Origin: Symsagittifera roscoffensis
Lineage: Eukaryota > Xenacoelomorpha > Acoela > Convolutidae
DNA length: 64,000 nt
Assembly: GCF_963678635.1 (NCBI RefSeq)
Contig: NC_087066.1
Span: 58,360,312 to 58,424,311 of the forward strand
Direction of reading: 5' to 3'
The notes under the pieces were generated by a model. It was not told the origin of the DNA, ran no database searches, and saw only the letters and a list, made by a program, of their open reading frames with translations. Positions 1-9,180 of this stretch are shown here, piece by piece. Each line of letters begins with the position of its first letter. Position 1 is the first letter of the stretch. The position numbers were made by a program, and so were the translations under genes.

Positions 1-1780
1 GTCCAGTTCAGATATTATTTTTAGGAATCTCAATTCAAATGAACATTAAGGGTAATATCCTATGAAATTTCTAAATCAAACTCCATGATTCAAACTCCAT
101 GATTCTCATTTTTTTCTCATTGAATTACCCAAATTTGTACAAAAATTACAACTTGTGAGAAATTTTTCATTTTAAAAATTAGAAATTTCTGATTATTGAT
201 AAAAAATTAACGGTTTATTGCTAAAATTGTTTAAAATGGGATAAATGTTTCTCAAAAATTTATTCGATATTGGCTCAAATTCAACAAAAACTTCTTCATA
301 ACTGATGATTATCTCTCTGTTGCTTCTGCAACATAACTTTCAAGATTTTCCGTAGAGTTTTTCCATGTTTTAAAGTTATTCTTGCTTTCTGTTTAAAACA
401 TGTTTTCGCTATTGAACACACTTTACTAGAAAATTTAGTCAAAACTGGAGAATTTAGGAGGAAAATAGTATCAATTGAACGAACAATTTGCTAGCAGAGA
501 TGAAATTAGAACTGATACCGTATGATAATTACAAAAAAAAATGTTAAAATCTTCCTCGAGGTTCCCCTGTTCAGTTGCTATTGTAAACTATTTAAGCAAA
601 AATACACATTTTGGAATCATTAACTATCACTTTTCTTGCAAAATAGTTATTAACTTGCTTTTTTTCTTAATTTATGACGGAAATTTTCTCAAAAATATCC
701 AAGTGAGAAAGAATTGGTGCTAGTTAAAGCATTCAAAAATATGTGTACACAATGAGAATATAAAGGTGTATTTTTACGATCTAAGAACAAATTAGGAGCA
801 GCTCTATTATTTATAATCTGAAAATCTCCGGAAATACGCAAGAGAACCTAGTTCCTAACATCTACAATATAAAAACTTCTGAAAGAGCGAGTCTCAAAAA
901 ATTGATTCAGCAAAGCAAGGTGTAAACTGGAACAATTGTGTAATTTTCCAATTTTTATTAAGAAAAAAACTCTATGTAGTAAAAATGTAGTAATGTATTG
1001 TATATAGTGTTGTATATTCTATGTAGTATTGTGTAGCAAGGAAAAGTAGATCTTGAATGCAAGTTTTCGATTTATGCTTTATGTATCTTCTTCCAAAAGA
1101 TGTCGAATTGGGTTTGCTTTTCAAAAATTATCTTCAAAACATTTGATCTTTCATATAAAGTACCAAAAATATCAAATGATAACAATTTTTTCTAATGAAT
1201 TACGGATAAATATAAGACTTTGAGAATTTTTATGTTGGATTTTTTTTCTCACGATATACTTTATAAGCTAAATTTTAGTAAAAGTATCTCAAATCTCTTA
1301 AGGATTAAATTGAGTTTCTATCTCATTTTAGCATTTTCTCAGTTTCTGCTTCATCTACTTTCTACCAAATGAATCCAATTTGAGCAAATTTTTATTTGAA
1401 AATTGAATTTTAGATGGAAAAATGTATCGTTTCAACGAACGATCAATAATCCGAAGCTGAATTAATACCATAAACCCATTACTAAAAAGCTTTAAAGGAT
1501 TTTCTCAAGCTCATAACTGTATAATGCTGTTTTAAATCTGAATTTTTTTTTAGAATAAATGTTTAGTTGGAATGATGTGTATCATTATCTTGAAACTTTC
1601 AAAGTTTAGCAAAAAATACATTTTTTCAAGGTCATTTATCAATTTCTTTTCTGAAATTATCAAAAAATCAATAGAAAAACATTATTCTTAATAAGTCAAA
1701 CCACATTATCTGCATAAAAAGCTCTGCTCTATGAACAAATTTTTACAAGCACTAAACAAGGAAAACTTTAAAATAGTAAC
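1..1780. other. AT-rich gene-free left flank
   Basis: I see no convincing coding region in this stretch on either strand. It is rich in A and T runs and is probably still part of the virus-like element to its right, since composition does not change at 1,780. The only structure noted is a short tandem duplication near 77-106 (a 14-bp unit beginning CAAACTCCATG, repeated) and a TGTATAGTG-like simple stretch near 990-1,030. The left boundary of the element was not found. Confidence 0.5.
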
Positions 1781-1782
1781 TA

Positions 1783-1941
1783 CAAAAAACCTTTCAATTA
1801 GTTGATGTTTTCCAAATATCCAAGTCTTACAATTTTTAGGCGCATACTTAAATACTCCTTAGCAAATGCTATGCACTCTACTACAAATTTATCACAACAA
1901 AGTCTCCGCAAGCTTGCAACTAAGGGAGTTTTTACTGTTGA
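1783..1941 (-). pseudogene. Possible continuation of the zinc-finger gene in another frame
   Basis: Directly past the stop of the zinc-finger gene, a different - strand frame stays open for about 50 codons from 1,941 to its TAA at about 1,798. It has no start codon of its own. The translation has a mixed, protein-like composition (two adjacent cysteines, an aliphatic and basic helix-like stretch) rather than the K/N/F/I mix of AT-rich noncoding DNA nearby. It may be the real C terminus of the gene, disconnected by an indel near 1,935-1,945. Chance openness over this length is possible. Confidence 0.3.
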
Positions 1942-2408
1942 TTAAAAGTTTTCGGATCGAGTTCCATGGAAAGCTTCACGTCGATTTGAACTCGATTTTT
2001 GCTGTCTTTCACATCAATCAAAACCTTTGAATAAAAAAAAAAATGATAGTTCAGGTAATGTAATGAAAACACTGTATAGTTATTGACATGATTTGTTACA
2101 ATTGCTGAGACTTTTCAGATTCAGTAAAAACTAATAATCATAGTAAACTAATATTCAAAAAAAAAACTTAAAAATTTTACTTTTTCCTGAAGTGTGTTTG
2201 GAGTCTGCTGAGCACATAATTTAATATTATGCTGAGAATGCTTCTTCTTGAAATGATTAGCGAGTTCCTCGCTGCTATAAGTATAAAAATTACAATTAGA
2301 ACACTTCAAAACACTACATGTTCTACGATGTCTTGATGCATCTTTGTGAGTGTAATCCCTGCCACATTCAAGACATGCAACTCTTTCGTTTCTATTGAGT
2401 GAAGGCAT
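1932..2408 (-). CDS. Spliced C2H2 zinc-finger protein, paralog of the polymerase N terminus
   Basis: Exon 1 is 2,408-2,181 (76 codons) and exon 2 is 2,024-1,932 (30 codons plus stop). They are joined in phase 0 across a 156-nt intron with a GTAAAA donor and an AAAG acceptor behind a T-rich tract, giving 106 residues. The N terminus begins MPSLNRNER and holds a CxxC...H...C finger followed by a second CxxC...H...H finger. It matches the first roughly 60 residues of the DNA polymerase at 10,444, which begins MPALNRNEK, in both sequence and cysteine/histidine spacing. Exon 2 is lysine- and aspartate-rich and resembles no family I know. The likely role is nucleic-acid binding. A regulator or replication accessory of the element that shares the polymerase's DNA specificity is an inference. 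A five-copy CCAAT array lies 200-500 bp upstream. The stop at 1,932 may be premature: see the finding on the next frame. Confidence 0.65.
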
Positions 2409-2593
2409 CTCAATAGTAATGAAAAATTAAATGGGAGGTTTAAAATGTACCAAATTTTTAGATAAGGTGAGTTGAATAGCCTCAAAAAATGATCAAAAGT
2501 AAAAAAAAACAGCAAACTTATTAAGCAATTGTTTTTAACGAGAAAGAAAATCAGAATGGATATGCTATTTAGCCTAGCTGAAATAAAAATCAT

Positions 2594-2896
2594 CCAATCT
2601 AATCATGGAATTTTTAAACGTATCAACCAATCAGAATCGAGCATTAATTACAAGGAAACTTTATCTTTTCTGATATCAACCAATCAGAATTGAGCTTCAA
2701 TAGTCATGTAATTTTCAACAAATTCAATGTCAACCTATCAGAATTGAGCTTCAAAAGTCTTGAAATTTTCAAGAAATTTAATGTCAACCAATCAGAGTTG
2801 AGCTCTTTTTCTCATGAATTTTTCAACAATTTCTTCAAAATTTATTGATTTTGAGGATACTTTCACAGACATTATTTGTGTTAATAACCAATCAGA
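2594..2896 (-). promoter_or_regulatory. CCAAT-box array upstream of the zinc-finger gene
   Basis: AACCAATCAGA-type sequences occur at 2,627, 2,680, 2,788 and 2,888, with a one-base variant (CCTATCAGA) at 2,734 and a CCAATC at 2,594. The core CCAATCAG fits the known NF-Y consensus well. The copies are spaced about 53, 54, 54 and 100 bp, and the flanks (TCAA before, ATTGAGCTT after) are also repeated, so this is a degenerate tandem repeat of about 54 bp. It lies between the zinc-finger gene and the gene at 3,107-3,589, both transcribed leftward. The boxes are in the inverted orientation relative to those genes, which NF-Y tolerates. Confidence 0.55.
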
Positions 2897-3106
2897 ATGA
2901 AGTAATCACAGATTTTAAACACTTTGTAGATCAGAACCAGACTATGTTTATGAAATTTCTTAATCAATAAATTTTATTGAATTTTTCCAATATAACTAAG
3001 ATTTGAAGTTTGATAAATGAGATTTCTTGCCTAGTTTATATTGTTTTTTCGATTTTCAATTCAAATTTTGAAATATCGATCAAAATTTTTCCGATTTGTT
3101 CTATTT

Positions 3107-3589
3107 CTAACCAGTGAATAAAGAAATTACCAAAATATACGTTTTTATCGTTTCTTTTTGGTATATTGTAGTATGAACAACCGGAAGTCTATTAAATTTG
3201 GATAAACGATCAAAAGATATTCTGACAAATCTGGATTTTGTATTTGTATCAAATTCAAAACAGTAATCGAATTGATGTTCCTTATCTCCAATTTCTGTTT
3301 CATAGGCTCTTCCATTGTTTTGTTTTTTACTGATCGACCACCCAATCTGAGTTAACTCTTCTAAATAAAAACATTGTTGATAAATCTGACAGTACTCTTC
3401 TTTTTTGTAATCTCCTCTCCATCTTTTTAACAAAACTATTGAACTTTCTGTGTTTCTATACAAATTAAAACTAATACAATCTCCATCAACTTCATCTGTC
3501 CACCACTTTTGTAGTTTTTTGTAGTAGTTCAATTTTAAAATTTGATAAGTGTTCAATTCAGACATTGAAAACGCTTTTGATGGAAACAT
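3107..3589 (-). CDS. Uncharacterised 160-residue element protein
   Basis: This ORF has 160 codons, an ATG at 3,589 and a stop at 3,107. The protein is hydrophilic and aromatic-rich (many Y, W, F), with a KLQKWW segment near residue 26 and a mixed charged core. No signal peptide or membrane segment is obvious and I recognise no family. A second frame is open inside it (3,145-3,345) but is a shadow. It sits between the CCAAT array and the gene at 4,096-4,647, on the same strand as both neighbouring - strand genes, and is probably an accessory gene of the virus-like element. Its length, in a very AT-rich background where stops are frequent, supports it being real. Confidence 0.5.
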   Translation of the reverse strand: MFPSKAFSMSELNTYQILKLNYYKKLQKWWTDEVDGDCISFNLYRNTESSIVLLKRWRGDYKKEEYCQIYQQCFYLEELTQIGWSISKKQNNGRAYETEIGDKEHQFDYCFEFDTNTKSRFVRISFDRLSKFNRLPVVHTTIYQKETIKTYILVISLFTG

Positions 3590-4095
3590 TTTTCTTACTG
3601 AAATATATGAAGAAACTTAAAAAACTCGATTTGTTTTATCATTTTTAAATTATGTTGAAATAACAGTCACCGTAAATATTTTTTAATGATTTAGAGTCTA
3701 ATTAGTTTCAAGGAAATTCATGTAGCCAAAAAAAACCTCAAACTAAGGCAGAAAAAAATTGAAAACAACCAATGAAATTCAAAAAATCTTTTTAAAAAAA
3801 ATGATAATGTTTTCAACTAAATATACATTCTTGTTTGTAATTTTCTTAAATTGAGGCAAAATTTAGCTAAATTTTGATAAAAACAGTTATTAAATAAATT
3901 TATCTGTAATTTCATAAATAAATACTGGAAAATCATTTCATAATTGGTTAGTGTTTTATGTCAATTTCGATAAAATTGTATGTTTTGTCTGACTTTTCCT
4001 CAGATATTATAGCTCTAAATATACACTTTAGTGAGAAAAAATAGTTTTGAACCATTAATATCTCAATTACTAAACATGCAAGACATCACAAAGCT
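3590..4095. other. Gene-free spacer
   Basis: About 500 bp of AT-rich sequence lies between two leftward genes. I see no ORF of note, repeat or recognisable regulatory array here. It presumably holds the promoter of the gene ending at 3,107 and the 3' end of the gene starting at 4,647. Confidence 0.4.
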
Positions 4096-4647
4096 TTACT
4101 GAGGTTTACAATTATCAACAAACATAAAGTCTCCCAATATTTGGGACAGTTCTTTGAATTCATTCAAAGTATAGTTGACATATGCAACTTGCTTCAAGTC
4201 TTCATTTTCCTTTTCAGTGAAGAGTCGAATCTGAATGTAGGATGGCTTGCTCACGTTGTACTTCTTGATTGTGACACACACCCTCCTCATGTTGTACATT
4301 GCTATTTCATATACTCTATTACAGATGTCGAGCTCCTGATCCATCGTTGATTCTCTGCCAGATTTGGCTTCATATATAGGTACGAGTCCAAGATTTTCAG
4401 CATCGTGAATAATAGTATTCCGTATTGCGGATATTGCTTCGCCCTCATTTTCACTAAGATAGACTTGTTGCGATTTTTCAAATTGTCCCAAATCATTTAT
4501 TTTTAATAGTTGAAAGCACGGTTCCAAGCATATTTTTCCCTTGTAGGATTTTTGGAACCAAACAAATCTCCCAATTCTTTTTTGATTTTTTGAAAATTCA
4601 TTATAGTTGGAACTATCAACTTTTCTCGAGTACATTTTGAAGAACAA
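4096..4647 (-). CDS. Uncharacterised 183-residue element protein
   Basis: This ORF has 183 codons, an ATG at 4,647 and a stop at 4,096. Composition is balanced for the region, with basic N-terminal residues and mixed acidic and basic patches in the middle. Segments such as YIQIRLFTEKENEDLKQVAY look like a beta-strand followed by an amphipathic helix. I recognise no family. The upstream 190 bp to the divergent gene at 4,840 contain the CArG-box cluster, so the two genes may share a bidirectional promoter. A + strand ORF at 4,141-4,350 lies inside and is a shadow. It is probably an accessory gene of the virus-like element, of unknown function. Confidence 0.55.
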   Translation of the reverse strand: MFFKMYSRKVDSSNYNEFSKNQKRIGRFVWFQKSYKGKICLEPCFQLLKINDLGQFEKSQQVYLSENEGEAISAIRNTIIHDAENLGLVPIYEAKSGRESTMDQELDICNRVYEIAMYNMRRVCVTIKKYNVSKPSYIQIRLFTEKENEDLKQVAYVNYTLNEFKELSQILGDFMFVDNCKPQ

Positions 4648-4729
4648 ACTGATCAGATGAGGAGAAATGAGAGAAATGACTTTGAGTTTAAATGAAAATG
4701 AAAGTAAGCAGTATGAGTCATCGCCATTT

Positions 4730-4806
4730 CCATATATGGAAGTAGTACCAAATATGGAAGGATTTCCCTATATGGAGGCTGCGTAGGCGTTACTACTACT
4801 ATATAA
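4730..4806 (+). promoter_or_regulatory. Triple CArG-box (SRF-type) promoter with TATA box
   Basis: CCATATATGG at 4,730-4,739 and CCAAATATGG at 4,748-4,757 are perfect CC(A/T)6GG boxes. CCCTATATGG at 4,766-4,775 differs by one base. Their starts are exactly 18 bp apart. GCGTAGGCGT follows at 4,781-4,790 and TATATAA at 4,800-4,806. The + strand gene starts at 4,840, about 34 bp downstream of the TATA box, so the leader is very short. CArG boxes are the binding sites of serum response factor in animals. The promoter may also serve the divergent gene at 4,647. Confidence 0.7.
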
Positions 4807-4839
4807 CTCCACCATTTTCTGCAAAATTCATTTTTCCCA

Positions 4840-5222
4840 ATGGCAGCTGCTATGTGTCAAGCTCTTCCCAGCTTTTATTCAGATTATAATAGTAAATCAT
4901 TGTTTATTTCTGTTTCCAACGATTTTTACGAAAAATACATAGTAACCCAAGATTATTGCGTCTCTACTCACGATTCTTTCTGTTCCTTGGGAAATTGCAA
5001 ATTTCATATAATTTTAATTGGAACTTCCCTTAGCCAAATTCTTCAGAGATTAGACAAATATCAATACATATATCAAGAAATTGATTGTCTTTACACTAGA
5101 CAGAATTCGTAAAGTACAAAACTCAAAATATGAACATGATTTGTTAAAAATAATTGACTGTTTTATTGATGGTTATGGATTTGTAAATAGTGATCATGTC
5201 AATTTTTCAATAAAAAACTTCT
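4840..5222 (+). CDS. Gene X copy A, with an apparent frame change near its 3' end
   Basis: An ATG at 4,840 opens 90 codons to a TAA at 5,110. The neighbouring frame (from 5,054) continues through RIRKVQNSKYE to a stop at 5,220-5,222. That second part is matched by a diverged copy at about 6,937-7,049, with mostly conservative or synonymous changes (I/V, Y/F, D/E), which marks it as real coding sequence. So the gene probably extends past the apparent stop, and a one-base indel or an unseen small intron lies between about 5,054 and 5,100. The protein has several cysteines and aromatic residues and matches no family I recognise. It is driven by the CArG/TATA promoter just upstream and is the only rightward accessory gene seen in this part of the element. 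Confidence 0.5.
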
Positions 5223-5329
5223 GATATTCCATCTATTTTCTCTCATATGTTTACAAAGTTACCATTAATTACCGAAACAAAAATCACCGTTGTCAAAAAC
5301 ATTTGCAAAAAAATTTTCAATCATGTAAG

Positions 5330-5640
5330 AAAGATGTAATATTTCTTTTGATTTTCAAAAAGTTGCAAAAAATCATTTCAATTTTTTAACAAGTTGTAAA
5401 AAGTGTTTCAATTTTTTTTGACATAATGCGAAAAATGTTTCAACTTTTTTGAGAAGATGCGAAAAGTGTTTTACTTTTTTTAACAAGATGTGAAAAATGT
5501 TTCACTTTTTCACTACAAATGCGAAAAGTGTTTTTCTTTTTTCGACAAAATGCGAAAAGTGTTTTACTTTTTTTCGACAAAATGCGAAAAGTGTTTCAAT
5601 TTTTTCTACAAAAAGCTAAAAGTGTGTACAAGATGCAATA
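5330..5640 (+). repeat. Minisatellite with GATGCGAAAAGTGTTT units
   Basis: About seven imperfect units of roughly 35-45 bp run in tandem. Each contains (A)GATGCGAAAA(G/A)TGTTT followed by a T run and AACA or GACAA. Units near 5,519-5,610 are almost identical. An ORF at 5,519-5,722 is only a translation of these units. A related array occupies the equivalent position in the second copy of this block (7,070-8,170). Confidence 0.75.
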
Positions 5641-5876
5641 TCGATTAGGTAACTTTTTATTTGCGTACAGTTTTTCTAGTGTTTTTCCGAATTTTTGTAC
5701 AACAATTAATCAAATTTTTTAACATGTGTGCGAGTTCGGAGCACTTAACTAAGTTCTAATTGTTTTTCAATGGTTTACCTTGAACCTCTCATCTATTCTC
5801 ATAATTAAAGTGAAATTGAAGAAATTAATTACAGAAAACGAAGTCAAAACCAAACAACCTTTATTTACAAAAACAT

Positions 5877-6354
5877 TTAATCAAAGAGCTGTCGAGCAGC
5901 AGAAGAGTTCTGGAGGTTCTCTATAGAACGCAGAGCTGGACGAGGTTCCATTGCTGGTGGTTGTTGTGGAACTGGAGGTGTCATTGTTTCTGAGAATCTC
6001 TCATCTTCATCTATTGTGATGGGGTTTTCGGCTGATCCTGCCTCCTCCCAAGGAAAGAGGAAGTCGTCGACTGGTTGAGCCACAAATCTTGAGTCCGGAA
6101 CCTCGGGATAGTTCATTCCCACATGATCAGAAACTTCCCCCATCTTTTGCATTGTTCCAAGTTGGTTCTCTGTGATGGGAACTTGCATCATATGATGTTC
6201 GTTGAAATCCCTTCGCATCACTTGCACCATGTGCCAGACTTGGATTGGGATATCCAGAGACTGTTTCTCGCACTTGAATTTGTACTAGATCAGGAGAAAA
6301 TTCTACAGAGTACATGAGGTTGCTGTTTTGCACTGAGAAGATCATTTTGAGCAA
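5877..6354 (-). pseudogene. Gene Y copy A, frameshifted
   Basis: This is the diverged copy of the intact 169-codon gene at 8,312-8,821. The N-terminal part reads from the ATG at 6,354 in one frame. The C-terminal two thirds, ending in the shared AARQLFD, reads in another frame (open 6,230-5,877). Relative to copy B a short segment near 6,250 is missing (copy B has VFLARMD there), which explains the loss of frame. The acidic and proline-rich C terminus, including PITIDEDE, is conserved between copies. Function is unknown. The broken copy is either a pseudogene or makes only a shorter product from the internal ATG at 6,230. Confidence 0.65.
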
Positions 6355-6553
6355 TAAATTGAGTTAATGAGTAAAAACATGATTTACAGTTGAGAGGGTG
6401 AAAGTTGACTGTTGTTAAATTGAAATTATTGTATTTAGAGTTGAGAGAGGAGGTAGTTGACAGTAGTTAAGTTGAAAATAAAATGATTTTTAGTTAAGAG
6501 TGAGGGGTATCTTCACCTGGAGTGTGTAGGTTCAACCTATCAAAATGGATTTT

Positions 6554-6713
6554 CCATATTTGGATTGTAGTCGTGTCCAATCAGATTTTAGTTTCCTTTT
6601 ATAGAATTCTTATAAAAAACTCGTGTCCAATTGGTTATAAGCTCCATTTTGATTATTGTCGTTTCCAATCACAAAAATGTTTATTTTTGTTCAAGTTGTC
6701 ATATCCAATCAGA
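6554..6713 (-). promoter_or_regulatory. CArG box plus CCAAT cluster upstream of gene Y copy A
   Basis: CCATATTTGG at 6,554-6,563 is a perfect CArG box. CCAAT motifs follow at 6,577 (CCAATCAGA), 6,627 (CCAATTGG), 6,665 (CCAATCAC) and 6,705 (CCAATCAGA). The region is 200-360 bp upstream of the leftward gene Y. The same set, in the same order, is found at 9,021-9,180 upstream of copy B. Confidence 0.55.
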
Positions 6714-6863
6714 GGGACCTTTTAAGGACTTAAGTCTTCCAAATAAGTAAAAATATACACAAAAGCAATCGCAAAAACAAATGACCAAAAGTTGTTTGCT
6801 GTAAAAATAAGAAATATTGCCGATATAAGTAATAAAAGAAGGAAAATTAATCAAAGTAGCATC

Positions 6864-7049
6864 TCTGCATTTTTTTCATTTCTGATCTGGAACTTGCGAC
6901 CACTCAGACTCTTGAATCTACTTTTTTGGAAAGGATTCGAAAAGTTCAAAACTCAAAGTATGAGACTGACTTGTTGAAAATTGTTGATTGTTTTATTGAT
7001 GGTTTTGGTACTGTAAATAGTGAACGTATCAATTTTTCTATTAATAATT
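6864..7049 (+). pseudogene. 3' fragment of gene X, copy B
   Basis: An open frame of about 60 codons runs from a stop near 6,862 to the TGA at 7,047-7,049 and includes RIRKVQNSKYE, as in gene X copy A. No start codon is available. The left edge coincides with the end of the block shared by 6,360-6,865 and 8,820-9,330, so this is a truncated gene left at a duplication junction. Its upstream part differs from copy A. Confidence 0.55.
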
Positions 7050-7069
7050 GAAAATTTGTTAATAAAAAT

Positions 7070-8170
7070 TTTGTCAAATGTTTTTTCGCAAGATGCAAAT
7101 TTTGGTTTGATTTTTTCAACACGTTTGCAAAAATTTAATTAAACTTTTTTACAAGATGCAAAAAATGTTTTGATTTTTTCAACAAGTGTGCAAAAATTTT
7201 CAACAAAATTTTGTGTTAGATGCAAGTTTTTTCGTGATTTTTTTGAAAACAAATGCAAAAATCTAACTTATTTTTTCTTATTCATTTGCAAAAATTGCAA
7301 AAACTTTTTGTAAAAAACTTGTTAAATTAATGCTAAAAATTTTTCATAATTGCTGACTTTGAGTACTATTCCCTATCTTAATACATTGTTTTTCCAATAT
7401 TTTTGATCAATCTACATGCAAAAAAGAGATTTTTTTATGATCAAAATCAAAACAAAGATTTTCATTTTATTTAATTATTAACAGTGCAAGAAAATCTTCT
7501 TTCAGTTTTCTTTAAAATACGAAAATATTCAATGAAATTTTTCTTAATTTGCGAGATTTTCTTTGATTTATTTAACACGTTTGCAAAAATTTAATTAAAC
7601 TTTTTTACAAGATGCAAAAATTGTTTTGATTTTTTCAACAAGTGTGCAAAAATTTTCAACAAAATTTTGTGTTAGATGCAAGTTTTTTCGTGATTTTTTT
7701 GAAAACAAATGCAAAAATCTAACTTATTTTTTCTTATTCATTTGCAAAAACTGCAAAAAATTTTTGTAAAAAACTTGTTAAATTAATGCTAAATTTTTTT
7801 CATAATTGCTGACTTTGAGTACTGTTCCCTATCTTAATACATTGTTTTTCCAATATTTTTGATCAATCTACATGCAAAAAAGAGATTTTTTTATGATCAA
7901 AATCAAAACAAAGATTTTTATTTTATTTAATTATTAACAGTGCAAGAAAATCTTCTTTCAGTTTTCTTTAAAATGCGAAAATATTTAATGAAATTTTTCT
8001 TAAGTTGCGAGATTTTCTTTGATTTTTTTAACAAGTGTGTAAAAAAATTATGAAAAATTTTGCATGATGCAAAAATTAATGTAAAGTTTTTAACATGCTT
8101 GCAAAAATTGATTTAATTTTTTCACCATCTTTCTAACAAAATTCTATAAAAGTATTTACCAGATGCATAA
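7070..8170 (+). repeat. GATGCAAAAA minisatellite with an internal 456-bp tandem duplication
   Basis: Short units containing AGATGCAAAAA...TTTTTTCAACAAGTGTGC repeat throughout. Superimposed on them is a longer duplication: the sequence from about 7,118 recurs from 7,574 with a 456-bp offset and only scattered differences (for example ACTATTCCC against ACTGTTCCC). Each long copy carries one CCCTATCTTAATACAT motif (7,371 and 7,827). The array lies between gene X and gene Y, as in the first block. No gene is seen here. Confidence 0.8.
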
Positions 8171-8311
8171 TTAGTTTAATTTTTAACAAATTTTTACCAT
8201 TGAAATTTCTTAATGAACTTTTCTATGATCTCTTTGTTCTTATCTCTTGAAAATAATTTTACTAGATACAAAGAAATTAAATTACAAAGCACAAGACAGT
8301 TACCAATTTAT

Positions 8312-8821
8312 TTACAAATCAAAGAGCTGTCGAGCAGCTGAGTTCTCAAAATTTTGCAAGTTCTCAATGGAGCGCAAAGCTGGTCTTGCCTCCATCACTG
8401 GTGGCTGTCTTGGTGGTTCGCTGACTGGAGTTCTTGGCTCAGAGAACCCCTCATCCTCTTCGATGGTAATTGGGTTGTCCACAGATCCCTCTTCCCAAGG
8501 AAAGAGGAAATCGTCGAATGGTTGAGCCACATATCTAGAGTCAGGAATTTCGGGGTAGTTCAATCCCACATGCTCGGGCACTTCCTCCATCATTTGCATT
8601 TCTCCAAGTTGATTCTCTGTAGGAGGTACTTGCGTTATATGATGTTCGTTGAAATCCCTTCGCATCACTTCCACCATATGCCAGACTTGGATTGGGATGT
8701 CCATTCGTGCCAGAAAAACTCCACAAACTGATTCTCGCACTTGGATTTGTACTAAATCAGCCAAAAATTCCACCGAGAACATAAGGTTGTTGTTTTGTAC
8801 TGAGAAGATCATTTTGAGCAA
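8312..8821 (-). CDS. Gene Y copy B, acidic 169-residue protein
   Basis: This intact ORF has 169 codons, an ATG at 8,821 and a stop at 8,312. The first 50 residues are hydrophobic and mixed and look folded (MLKMIFSVQNNN start). Then come a basic FNEHH segment, a long acidic, proline-rich and probably disordered tail with PFDDFLFPWEE, and NPITIEEDE. A final leucine-rich piece ends in AARQLFDL. The I-T-I followed by an acidic run fits the known pattern of a SUMO-interacting motif. The DDFLFPW region resembles acidic-aromatic activation domains. Both readings are inferences from composition. No enzymatic motif is seen. A frameshifted paralog lies at 5,877-6,354. A transcriptional or host-interaction protein of the element is one possibility. 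Confidence 0.6.
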   Translation of the reverse strand: MLKMIFSVQNNNLMFSVEFLADLVQIQVRESVCGVFLARMDIPIQVWHMVEVMRRDFNEHHITQVPPTENQLGEMQMMEEVPEHVGLNYPEIPDSRYVAQPFDDFLFPWEEGSVDNPITIEEDEGFSEPRTPVSEPPRQPPVMEARPALRSIENLQNFENSAARQLFDL

Positions 8822-9020
8822 TAAGTTGAGTAAATGATTAAAAGCAAGATTTACAGTTGAGAGGGAGAAATTTGCCGGTAGTTATGTTGAAATTATTGTA
8901 TTTAGAGCTGAGAGAGGAGGTAGTTGACGGTAGTTAAGTTGAAAATAAAATGATTTTTAGTTAAGAGAGAGGGGTACCTTCAACTGGAATGTGTGGGTTT
9001 AACCAATGAGAATGAATTTT

Positions 9021-9180
9021 CCTTATTTGGATTATAGTCGTGTCCAATTAGATTTTAGTTTCCTTTTATGGAATTCTTATAGAAAACTCGTGTCCAATTG
9101 GAAACAAAGCTCCATTTTACATATTGTCGTTTCCAATCACAAAAAAGTTCATTTTTGTTCAAGTTGTTGTATCCAATCAG
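9021..9180 (-). promoter_or_regulatory. CArG box plus CCAAT cluster upstream of gene Y copy B
   Basis: CCTTATTTGG at 9,021-9,030 is a perfect CArG box. CCAAT motifs are at about 9,043, 9,093, 9,133 (CCAATCAC) and 9,173 (CCAATCAG). Order and spacing match the cluster at 6,554-6,713. The CArG core differs in sequence (TTATTT against ATATTT) yet still fits CC(A/T)6GG, which hints at selection on the site. Confidence 0.55.

Noticed and set aside
5519-5722. A 67-codon ORF in the minisatellite
   Set aside because: It is a translation of the tandem GATGCGAAAAGTGTTT units, with phenylalanine runs and no independent support.
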